Below, in pieces: positions 1-5,310 of a stretch of 6,421 nucleotides of DNA (positions are counted from its first letter, which is position 1; every line of letters starts with the position of its first letter). The notes under the pieces are model-generated. The model saw only the letters and a list, made by a program, of their open reading frames with translations, did not search any database and was not told the origin of the DNA. The translations under genes and the position numbers were made by a program. The stretch is from DASYQV01 sp036005125. Its GTDB lineage: Bacteria > Acidobacteriota > Vicinamibacteria > Vicinamibacterales > UBA2999. The stretch covers positions 1 to 6,421 of the forward strand of contig DASYQV010000345.1 of the NCBI GenBank assembly GCA_036005125.1, given 5' to 3'.

Positions 1-46
1 ACCACGCGCAAAACATCGCGCTGCTGGCGGGACACCGAGCGACCGA

Positions 47-943
47 TCATTGGCCGAGCTCGCGATAGATGGTTGCTACGTTGGCGGCGGCCTCACGCAT
101 GTCGTACGTCTTGAACTTCTCCGGCATCTCGAGGGCCTTGGCTGCCTGCGCCGCTGTCAGGCCCGCGGTCATCGAAGCTCGAACCCTCTCGAGGAACACG
201 CGGGTGAATTCAGCGTAGTCCTCGAGATCGCTCCAGGACATCAGGTCGCCGGTCTTGCTCCTGGGCGGAACGGGTCCCGGATCGTGGCCGGTGCTCACGC
301 GGCGATATCCTGCGAGCGCCTTCACCACGCGGGCGAGCGTTTCCGGAAACGCGACGCCGCTGCCGCCGTTGGCGGCGTCGATGACAGGCGCGGCCTTCGC
401 GGGAAAGAGGTCACCCATGTGAACGACACCGGTCTCGGGAAAGGCGACGACGAGATCCCCGTCGGTATGCCCCCTGCCGAAGTAGTACACCTCCACCTGC
501 GGCGGCCGGTCGAAGAGCGACAGGCGGTCTGTGACGATGGTCGTCGGCACACCGCGCGCGCCCGCGGCCTTCATCCGGCGCGCCGTCGCCTCGTGCGCGA
601 CGATGCGCGTTGCGCTCGGGAACTCGCCGCTAGCGCCGGCATGGTCCGCATCCCCGTTCGTGAGGACCACGGTTGTCACTCGCCGTTCGGTGATCGACTC
701 GACGTTCTGGAGAATCGCCGGTCCCGAGCCTGCCGGCTTCGGGTCCACGACGACGACGTCATCACCGCGCTCGAGCACCATCGTGTTCGCGCCGCCGCCG
801 ATGAGGACGTAGAGCCCGAGCCCCGGGTGCAGCAATTGCACGCGCATCGCGTTTGCGCCGGACGGCTTCTGCGCGGCGGGCACGCCGACAGCGAAAGCGA
901 CCGCACCAGCGACGAGCACGACCGCGAAGCTCCGTCTACACAT
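47..943 (-). CDS. Exported metallo-beta-lactamase-fold hydrolase with altered metal site
   Basis: A 298-residue MBL-fold protein. The start at 943 is chosen because residues 1-24 then form a signal peptide (basic CRR, then a long hydrophobic run ending near AAQ). An upstream ATG in frame at 1042 would overlap the preceding gene and bury the signal peptide. The fold is seen in order: N-terminal strands with GGGANTMVLERGDDVVVVDP (residues 49-68), the metal loop TNGDADHAG (95-103), GHTDGDL (158-164), HMGDLFP (175-181) and STGHDPGP (217-224). The family consensus HxHxDH reads N96-G-D98-A-D100-H101, so the first two histidines are replaced. H159, D178 and H220 remain. The C-terminal helical part (about 235-298) resembles the tail of periplasmic MBL proteins. 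It lies 25 nt behind the beta-propeller gene and is probably co-transcribed with it. The substrate cannot be told; beta-lactamase activity is not implied. The fold call is secure, activity is uncertain. Confidence 0.88.
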   Translation of the reverse strand: MCRRSFAVVLVAGAVAFAVGVPAAQKPSGANAMRVQLLHPGLGLYVLIGGGANTMVLERGDDVVVVDPKPAGSGPAILQNVESITERRVTTVVLTNGDADHAGASGEFPSATRIVAHEATARRMKAAGARGVPTTIVTDRLSLFDRPPQVEVYYFGRGHTDGDLVVAFPETGVVHMGDLFPAKAAPVIDAANGGSGVAFPETLARVVKALAGYRRVSTGHDPGPVPPRSKTGDLMSWSDLEDYAEFTRVFLERVRASMTAGLTAAQAAKALEMPEKFKTYDMREAAANVATIYRELGQ

Positions 944-968
944 AGAACGTCCCACGTCCACTTCGCGA

Positions 969-2300
969 CTACCGGCCATCGACGGCAAGCGACGCGGCAA
1001 TGATCTCTTCATCGTTGCGCGCGTAAATGTGCCTGTTCGCATACGCCGGGTGCGACCAGTTCACGTTGACGAGCTCCCGCCGGTTGTTCGGGTTCGTGGT
1101 TGGCTTGATGAGCGGCGTGCGGCTGATCTCGTTGTAGCCGTCCGGTTGCGGCTTGACGATCACGAGGTCGCCGCGGTCGTTGTTGATGTAGAGGAGATCG
1201 CCGTTGCGCACGATCTGCCCCGCGGCCCATCGCGCCCGTTCCTTGATGAGTTGCTGCGATTCCCAGACGCGCTCTCCGCTCCTGCGCAGCAGACACCGGA
1301 ACTGTCCGTAGCTGCAGAGGCCGTAAATGTGCTCGCCGATGATCACGGGCGTCGCCGTGACGGCGTGGAGCTTGTCTGTTTGCACCTCGTTGTCGCTCGT
1401 GCCCTTCCACACCACCGTGGCGGCCGGCTTCCTTTCGTCGAGCGCGAGCATGAGCGGACCGTTGTAGAAGGTGCTGAACAGGAGATCCGTCCCGTCCAGC
1501 ACCGGGGTTGCCACGGTCATCGATCCACCGGATTTGAAGGGTTCCTTCCAGTACACGGCGCCGGTCTTCGGGTTCAGCGAGTACACGGCTGCCGGGTCCC
1601 ACACGATCAACTGTCGTGCGCGGCCCGCATCGATGATGATCGGCTGCGCAACGCCGAGATCGCCTTCGCCGGATATCGAACGCCAGACCTCCTTGCCGGT
1701 CAACTTATCGAACGCGACGACCTTCGCGTCCGGATTGCCGCCGACGAGCGCGATGAGCAGGTTGTCGTGGACGACCGGCGAGCTGGAAAAGCCCCAGTTC
1801 CAGGCCCACGTCGTGGGCCTGGCGCCGAAGTCCGCGACGTAGTCCTTCCTCCAGAGGATCTCGCCGCTCGCGGCCTTGAGAGCGAGCAACTTGCCATCGG
1901 CTCCCGCGAAGTACACCCGGTCGCCATCAACGGTCGGCGTCGCGCGCGGTCCGAAGGCGTAGCTGATGCCAGCGTAATTGACCGGCCATTCCTGCATCCA
2001 CAGGATCTTCCCGGTTTTCTCGTCGAGCGCGATCGCCCGCTCGGTGCCCTGCAACCGCTTGAGCTCTTTGAAGTCGAGGACGAAGACGCGCCCGTTGGCC
2101 ACCGAGGGCCCGGCGTAGCCCATGCCGACGGGCGTGCGCCAGAGGATCTTCAGCCCCTCCTGCGGAAATTTCTGGAGCACGCCCGTCTCGTTCCAGACGC
2201 CGAGCCTCCCTTTCCCGCGAAACTCCGGCCAGTCCTCCGCGTGGATGACCGCCACGGTTGAAAGACACACGACAATCCATGCCGACGCCCGCATGCGCAT
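969..2300 (-). CDS. Secreted PQQ-binding-like beta-propeller repeat protein
   Basis: A 443-residue protein of the PQQ-like (BamB/quinoprotein-type) beta-propeller superfamily. Residues 1-21 are a signal peptide ending VIHA before EDWPEFRG, the typical mature start of these proteins in Acidobacteriota and Planctomycetes. About eight blade-like repeats follow, each with a strand pair 'VxNGRVFVLD' and then 'ALDxKTGKxLW': for example GPSVANGRVFVLD, TPTVDGDRVYFAG, SSPVVHDNLLIAL, AFDKLTGKEVW, LNPKTGAVYW and ATPVIIGEHIYGL, ending near YARNDEEIIAASLA. No dehydrogenase-type catalytic or cytochrome domain is seen, so it is probably a binding or scaffold propeller outside the cytoplasm rather than an alcohol dehydrogenase. 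ATG 2300 is chosen over the longer frame starting at 2414 because GAGGTGG lies 4 nt upstream and the signal peptide follows directly. ATG 2294 is an alternative. It is first in a unit with the MBL gene. The ligand and partner are unknown. Confidence 0.9.
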   Translation of the reverse strand: MRMRASAWIVVCLSTVAVIHAEDWPEFRGKGRLGVWNETGVLQKFPQEGLKILWRTPVGMGYAGPSVANGRVFVLDFKELKRLQGTERAIALDEKTGKILWMQEWPVNYAGISYAFGPRATPTVDGDRVYFAGADGKLLALKAASGEILWRKDYVADFGARPTTWAWNWGFSSSPVVHDNLLIALVGGNPDAKVVAFDKLTGKEVWRSISGEGDLGVAQPIIIDAGRARQLIVWDPAAVYSLNPKTGAVYWKEPFKSGGSMTVATPVLDGTDLLFSTFYNGPLMLALDERKPAATVVWKGTSDNEVQTDKLHAVTATPVIIGEHIYGLCSYGQFRCLLRRSGERVWESQQLIKERARWAAGQIVRNGDLLYINNDRGDLVIVKPQPDGYNEISRTPLIKPTTNPNNRRELVNVNWSHPAYANRHIYARNDEEIIAASLAVDGR

Positions 2301-2304
2301 GATG

Positions 2305-2311
2305 CCACCTC
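2305..2311 (-). promoter_or_regulatory. Ribosome binding site of the beta-propeller gene
   Basis: GAGGTGG on the minus strand, 4 nt before ATG 2300 and 10 nt before ATG 2294. It supports the short start and argues against the in-frame start at 2414. Confidence 0.65.
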
Positions 2312-2350
2312 GCGTTCGATGAGGGATATCGCTCAACCGACGGGGCTGCC

Positions 2351-2379
2351 ACGTTACCGCCGACACGCTTCTTTGTAAA
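2351..2379 (-). promoter_or_regulatory. Candidate promoter of the propeller/MBL unit
   Basis: On the minus strand TTTACA (2379-2374, five of six matches to the -35 consensus) is followed after 17 nt by TAACGT (2356-2351, a poor -10 with three of six matches). It lies about 50 nt upstream of the ATG at 2300, a sensible distance. The weak -10 makes this tentative. Confidence 0.25.
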
Positions 2380-2421
2380 CCGCCAAACGAGTGAGGGACT
2401 CTGCCGACCTTCAACCCTGCG

Positions 2422-2541
2422 TGGGTCTAAAGACCCGGTTGTGCGACCGCATAACGGGCTCGGCGCGCGGAGCGCGCCAAAAAGATACTGGGTCTAACCA
2501 GGCGAGGGCTCTGCCGGGATATCAAGGGCAGAGCCCTTGTC
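2422..2541. repeat. Cluster of palindromes and short direct repeats
   Basis: This 120-nt strip holds four inverted repeats and a direct repeat. GGGTCTAAAGACCC (2423-2436) is a 6-bp arm palindrome. CCC-G-GTTGTGC / GCATAACGGG (2434-2458) forms a second hairpin with a bulged G2437, one wobble pair and loop GACC; it shares CCC 2434-2436 with the first, so the two exclude each other. GGCGCGC-GGA-GCGCGCC (2462-2478) is a perfect 7-bp hairpin followed by AAAAA. A larger hairpin lies at 2501-2541. TGGGTCTAA occurs twice in direct orientation (2422-2430, 2489-2497). No protein in any frame here is convincing. It looks like a dispersed intergenic repeat (REP/MITE-like) or a structured RNA; I cannot name a family. 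Confidence 0.6.
2501..2541. repeat. Long stem-loop at the edge of the patchwork
   Basis: AGGGCTCTGCC (2505-2515) pairs perfectly with GGCAGAGCCCT (2527-2537), and four more pairs (two of them G-U) extend the stem to 2501/2541. The loop is 11 nt. No T-run follows on either strand directly, so a classical intrinsic terminator is not supported. It ends 5 nt before the ATPase-like homology begins at 2547, so it may mark a recombination boundary. Confidence 0.6.
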
Positions 2542-2546
2542 GGGAT

Positions 2547-2951
2547 TTCAGTCACGACCGCATCCGCGAGGTCGCGTACAGCGGAATCGGACCGGCACGA
2601 AGGCGTCTGATCCACCGGCGAATCGCGCAGGGAATGGAATTACTCTTTGCCAATCGTCTCGATGACGTGAGCGCATCAATTGCGGTCCACCTCGATCGCG
2701 GCGGCCAGCCGGCACGTGCGGTTCCATTTCTCGAACGCGCGGCCGCGGTCGCCACGCGCGTGTCGGCCAACGAGGAAGCGATTCGGTGTCTGATGTACGC
2801 GCTGTCGCTGCTCGAGACGCTGCCGGCAGGACAGGATCGCGACGAGCGCGAGCTCGCGCTCCGCTCGAGCCTCTCGGTTGCACTGAACTCCGCGCGCGGC
2901 TATGCGGCGCCCGAAGTCGAGCAGAACCTGAATCGCGTGTTCACGTTGTGG
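2547..2951 (+). pseudogene. Fragment of AAA/TPR signalling ATPase (post-ATPase region)
   Basis: About 135 residues resembling the segment just after the ATPase domain in large adenylate-cyclase/BTAD/serine-kinase-associated AAA proteins. FSHDRIREVAYSGI (the end of the ATPase/winged-helix region) is followed by ARRRLIHRRIAQGMELL, then HLDRGGQPARAVPFLERAAAVA, a TPR-like helix pair with EEAIRCLMYALSLLETLP, RDERELALRSSLSVAL and RGYAAPEVEQNLNRV. These whole proteins run to many hundreds of residues. Here the P-loop part is absent upstream and homology stops near 2950, where the opposite strand becomes coding-like. The open frame continues on both sides by chance (2391-3569). There is no start codon with a ribosome site at its edge. 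I regard it as a dead fragment or an assembly piece. Its likely partner is the TPR fragment at 3417-3726. Confidence 0.7.
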
Positions 2952-3407
2952 CTCGGTCGTCTGTGTCGTTTCGCCAGTCGAGAGGCGTCGCAGCGTGTAA
3001 AGCGGCATGTCCGCCGTCCGGCGCGAGACGTCGGTGAGCCCGATGTTCCGCAGCGCCTTCACCGAGTGGTCGCCGGCGTTGGGCGTGTCGTGACACGTCG
3101 TGCACGTGCCGGTGAACGGATCGGGAACGGTCACGCCGCTCGGAAACGTCTGATTGTTCAGTCCGGCGACGCCGGTGATGACGATCGGCGCCGTGTTGAA
3201 GATCTTCTGGCCGCGTGCGATCGCGCGGCGGGCCGCGTCGACGTTATCGTGTTCCCGCTCGCGTGCGCACCTGGCCGGATGCACGTCGAACGTGAGCTGG
3301 CGGGAATCGACTTCGCGGGCGGCGACTCCGCGATCGAGCGCCAACCCACCGGCGACGGCACACGTCGAGAAGAAGATGCCGAGCTGAAGAAGAGGTCGTT
3401 GCAACAT
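2949..3407 (-). pseudogene. N-terminal fragment of exported cytochrome c
   Basis: About 153 residues starting at ATG 3407. A signal-like hydrophobic stretch (LLQLGIFFSTCAVAGGLAL) is followed by a linker, then AARRAIARGQKIFNTAPIVITG and PFTGTCTTCHDTPNAGDHS with a single haem site C-T-T-C-H at 3104-3090. NIGLTDVSRRTADMPLYTLR and TGETTQTTEP come next. This order matches the front half of periplasmic c-type cytochromes of the di-haem peroxidase-like kind found in Acidobacteriota. The distal methionine-ligand region and C-terminus are missing: homology stops at about 2949, where the plus-strand ATPase fragment ends, and the two meet within a few bases. The 5' end looks native, but the frame also runs open upstream into the TPR fragment, an accidental fusion. 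It is probably non-functional as it stands. Confidence 0.72.
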
Positions 3408-3416
3408 GGGCTTCAC

Positions 3417-3726
3417 CCGCTCGAGGGCTATGGTGATTGCCGCATCCAGAATCGAGGCCGCGCGTTCCCGATTCCCGAGGAGGCCATATATCTCGACGAG
3501 CAACGACAGGTAGTACGGTCGCCGCCTGCGCGCGCTTTGCGTCGAGCCGCTCGAGGGCCGACTCGATAGTCTCGACTCCTTCGGCGGGCCGCTCGTGTCC
3601 GCGCGCCCACCCGATGAGAATGCGGGCCCAATCTCCGTAGTAGGCAAATCCGTACCCGTCGCAGGGTGCAACAACCGCGTCCGCGTGCTCGAGCACCTGG
3701 CCTGTATCGCGGCGTATCTGGTTCAG
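3417..3726 (-). pseudogene. Frameshifted TPR fragment of AAA/TPR signalling ATPase
   Basis: About 100 residues resembling the C-terminal TPR region of the same protein class as the piece at 2547-2951. The upstream frame reads RRDTGQVLEHADAVV, then GYGFAYYGDWARILIGWARG and GVETIESALERLDAKRAQA. At about 3535-3520 the sense passes to another frame, RRPYYLSLLVEIYGLLGNRE, then AASILDAAITIALER. Such proteins read '...W-RILxGWAxx...ARPYYLaLLAEaYgxxG...LdeAlaiaeR' in one frame, so a single-base frameshift (one extra or two missing bases) is inferred. Both ends are cut: no start on the upstream side, and the homology stops at about 3417, ten bases before the cytochrome ATG at 3407. It lies opposite in strand to the other ATPase fragment. 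Confidence 0.68.
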
Positions 3727-3729
3727 GCG

Positions 3730-3837
3730 TCATTCCGCGACAATTACGCTCGTCTCGCGCTGATCAAGAACAAGGACGACCCGACGAACGTGTTCCGTGT
3801 GAATCAGAACATTCGTCCGGCCCCAGCCGCCGTGTGA
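3730..3837 (+). pseudogene. C-terminal remnant of berberine-bridge-type FAD oxidase
   Basis: The last 35 residues of a protein: SFRDNYARLALIKNK, then DDPTNVFRVNQNI, then RPAPAAV and TGA at 3835-3837. This is the BBE (berberine/berberine-like) C-terminal signature of FAD-linked oxidases, normally 'NYxRLxxIKxKYDPxNxFRxNQNI'. The tyrosine of KYDP is aspartate here. The rest of the enzyme, with its FAD-binding domain, is absent; upstream of 3730 the sequence belongs to the minus-strand TPR fragment. The frame is open back to 3595 by chance. The stop looks native, so this is the true 3' end of a lost or displaced gene. Confidence 0.7.
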
Positions 3838-3856
3838 TCGCAGAGACAGCAGCTCG

Positions 3857-4034
3857 CAGCGCGCGTCCGGAGAGCACCGCTGACATGCACGACGAGACAC
3901 CAGCGCGCTGGGGGACGCTCAGCGCGTTGGTTATGCCCTCCCCGCGAATTCAGCGCGCTCGAAAATTGCGGAGCGGTCCCGGGGACTGATCGGACTACCA
4001 TATGAGTCGGCCCGCTCGCGGTGGGACAGCGCGC
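3857..4034. promoter_or_regulatory. Five CAGCGCG repeats upstream of the DUF4159 gene
   Basis: CAGCGCG occurs at 3857, 3901, 3920, 3951 and 4027, all in the same orientation, in the otherwise gene-free stretch 3838-4079. The 3901 copy is a perfect 10-bp palindrome, CAGCGCGCTG. The clustering is denser than chance for a 7-mer even in G+C-rich DNA, but spacing is irregular (44, 19, 31, 76 nt). It may be operator-like or simple compositional noise. No clear -10/-35 pair was found here. Confidence 0.25.
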
Positions 4035-4070
4035 ATCATGAAACCCGGATCACTGCGTCGAATCGGGCGG

Positions 4071-4075
4071 GGAGG
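4071..4075 (+). promoter_or_regulatory. Ribosome binding site of the DUF4159 gene
   Basis: GGAGG within GGCGGGGAGG, 4 nt before ATG 4080. It decides for this start over in-frame ATGs at 4002 and 4038, and a signal peptide begins at once after it. Confidence 0.7.
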
Positions 4076-4079
4076 CTCC

Positions 4080-4925
4080 ATGCAATCGGGCGTCGCGCGC
4101 CTGTTCTGGGCGGCGATCCTCATCGGCGTCCTTGCTATCGATGTGGGCGTGAGCCACGCTCAACGGATCTGGGCGGGCGGCTACGGCCAATACACCCCGC
4201 CGAAATTCCCCACGCAAACCACCTTCAAAGGCAGCTTCAACTTCTGTCGCGTCATGTTTGCCAGCAACCGGCGCGAGAAGCGGGGCTGGAACACCGATTA
4301 CCCCGGTGCCGAGATCAATTTCAGCATCCGCCTCGCCGAACTGACGAAGACATCCGTCAGCATGCAGGGGGGCGGCGAAGATGACGAGCCCAACTACGTC
4401 GTGGTCCGCCTGACCGACGACGCCCTCTTCCAGTGCCCGTTTGTGATGATGGAAGATGCCGGGACCGCACACCTCAGTGACCTGGAAGCCAAGCGGCTGC
4501 GCGAGTATCTGCAAAAGGGCGGGTTCCTTCTGGTCGCGGATTACTGGGGCACCCGGGCGAAAGAGCAATGGGACGACGAGATCCGTCATGTCCTGCCGCC
4601 GGCCCGATATCCCATCGTCGATATCCCCATGGACCATGTGATCTGGCGCATGTTCTTCGAGGTCAAACAGGTTCCGCAGATGGCGTCGATCCAATACTGG
4701 CGGCGCAGTGGCGGCGGCACCTCGGAGCGTGGTGCCGACAGTCGACAGGTAGATGTGCGTGGGATTTCAGACGATCACGGCCGCCTCATGGTGTTGATGC
4801 TTCACAACACCGACATCCCCGACGGGTGGGAGCGCGAAGGCGAGGACCACGAGTACTTCTTCCGCTTTTCGCCGGACGCCTACGCGGTCGGGATCGATAT
4901 CCTGATGTACGCAATGACCCATTGA
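4080..4925 (+). CDS. Secreted DUF4159 domain-containing protein
   Basis: A 281-residue protein with a signal peptide (residues 1-28, hydrophobic core LFWAAILIGVLAIDVGV, cleavage near SHAQ). The DUF4159 domain fills most of the rest. Recognisable blocks are WNTDYPGAEINFSIRLAEL (70-88), VVVRLTDDALFQCPF (107-121), LREYLQKGGFLLVADYWG (130-147), VLPPARYPIVDIP (171-183), the block with GISDDHGRLMVLMLHNTDI (218-236), WEREGEDHEYFFRFSPDAYAVG (240-261 onwards) and the end MYAMTH. Standalone secreted DUF4159 proteins of this size are common in Acidobacteriota. In other phyla the domain is fused to or near BatA/von Willebrand/MoxR-type genes, none of which is present here. No biochemical role is known to me; the conserved Asp/Gly loops suggest a Rossmann-like or amidotransferase-like fold, which is inference. 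A small glycine/acid insert (GGGEDDE, 97-103) precedes the conserved PNYVVVRLTD. The gene appears intact and stands alone next to the patchwork. Confidence 0.92.
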   Translation: MQSGVARLFWAAILIGVLAIDVGVSHAQRIWAGGYGQYTPPKFPTQTTFKGSFNFCRVMFASNRREKRGWNTDYPGAEINFSIRLAELTKTSVSMQGGGEDDEPNYVVVRLTDDALFQCPFVMMEDAGTAHLSDLEAKRLREYLQKGGFLLVADYWGTRAKEQWDDEIRHVLPPARYPIVDIPMDHVIWRMFFEVKQVPQMASIQYWRRSGGGTSERGADSRQVDVRGISDDHGRLMVLMLHNTDIPDGWEREGEDHEYFFRFSPDAYAVGIDILMYAMTH

Positions 4926-5045
4926 CGTTCAGCCCGCGCATACGGATGAACTTGACACGGCGCGCGAGGAGCCGTACGAATACAGGTACACGTTTACTTG
5001 AAAACCACGTGGGGTTCAGGTATGAGGGAACCACCGGGCTTGCAA

Positions 5046-5082
5046 CGCGCATCCTGATGGGGTGACCCCTTGGGGATGCGCG
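5046..5082. terminator. Nested stem-loop, possible terminator
   Basis: CGCGCATCC (5046-5054) pairs perfectly with GGATGCGCG (5074-5082). Inside it GGGG (5059-5062) pairs with CCCC (5066-5069) around a TGA loop. It is a strong G+C-rich structure 121 nt past the DUF4159 stop. No T-run follows on either strand, so an intrinsic terminator of the classical kind is not shown; it may instead be part of a structured RNA. Confidence 0.35.
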
Positions 5083-5182
5083 AACGACGGATCGACCGGC
5101 TGAGTATGACGTTATGCTTATGGTGTTGCAGCCATGAGCTTTTGATCTGGCTCTCGCCAGGACGCGTATAAGTACGTAATAC

Positions 5183-5219
5183 ACGCCCGGTTCCCAGGTT
5201 CCCGCCTGAGGCCGGGCGT
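5183..5219. terminator. Nested stem-loop downstream of TMEM175-like gene
   Basis: ACGCCCGG (5183-5190) pairs with CCGGGCGT (5212-5219), with an inner CAGG/CCTG stem (5195-5198, 5205-5208). It lies about 90 nt beyond the stop of the minus-strand gene ending at 5311 and could end its transcript, or act in both directions. No T-run is present. Confidence 0.35.
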
Positions 5220-5310
5220 TCGCATGTGAAGCCTACTCTTCCGCCGATGCCTTGCTCGTGCGTTCACGACGTCGGGATGAGTCAAGTCCGCACTGAAGAC
5301 CGCGTTGTCC

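Larger units (their letters stand above)
4926..5310. other. Gene-free gap between DUF4159 and TMEM175-like genes
   Basis: No convincing coding frame on either strand in 385 nt; frames that are open translate to low-complexity Arg/Ser/Pro shadow sequence. Contents: a TTGACA at 4952-4957 with a poor -10 (TACGAA, 4975-4980), an 8-bp palindrome CCACGTGG at 5005-5012, and two nested stem-loops at 5046-5082 and 5183-5219. No tRNA-like cloverleaf was recognised. It is the region between the ends of two convergent genes, so terminator structures are expected somewhere within it. Confidence 0.5.

Noticed and set aside
50..1003. Long plus-strand ORF opposite the MBL gene (317 codons)
   Set aside because: It is rich in Arg, His and Asp, with no recognisable domain; it is the antisense shadow of a clear MBL-fold gene in G+C-rich DNA.
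1029..2261. Long plus-strand ORF opposite the beta-propeller gene (410 codons)
   Set aside because: Antisense shadow: Arg/Val/Asp-rich, with no known fold, while the minus strand gives a full propeller with a signal peptide.
2422..2541. CRISPR array
   Set aside because: Only one 9-base direct repeat pair is present, with no regular repeat-spacer periodicity and no cas gene.
2547..3837. Insertion sequence or transposon as the cause of the patchwork
   Set aside because: No transposase or integrase reading was recognised in any frame, and no terminal inverted repeats pair the two edges of the region.
4050..4694. Minus-strand ORF opposite the DUF4159 gene (214 codons)
   Set aside because: The plus strand holds a conserved, complete DUF4159 protein with a good ribosome site; the antisense reading shows no family.
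4968..4990. GAGCCGTACG resembling the start of group II intron domain V
   Set aside because: The GAAA tetraloop and the complementary arm that should complete the hairpin are missing, and there is no intron-encoded protein nearby.
4926..5310. Possible tRNA or other standard RNA gene
   Set aside because: The hairpins do not fit a cloverleaf, and no T-loop consensus with matching acceptor arms was found.
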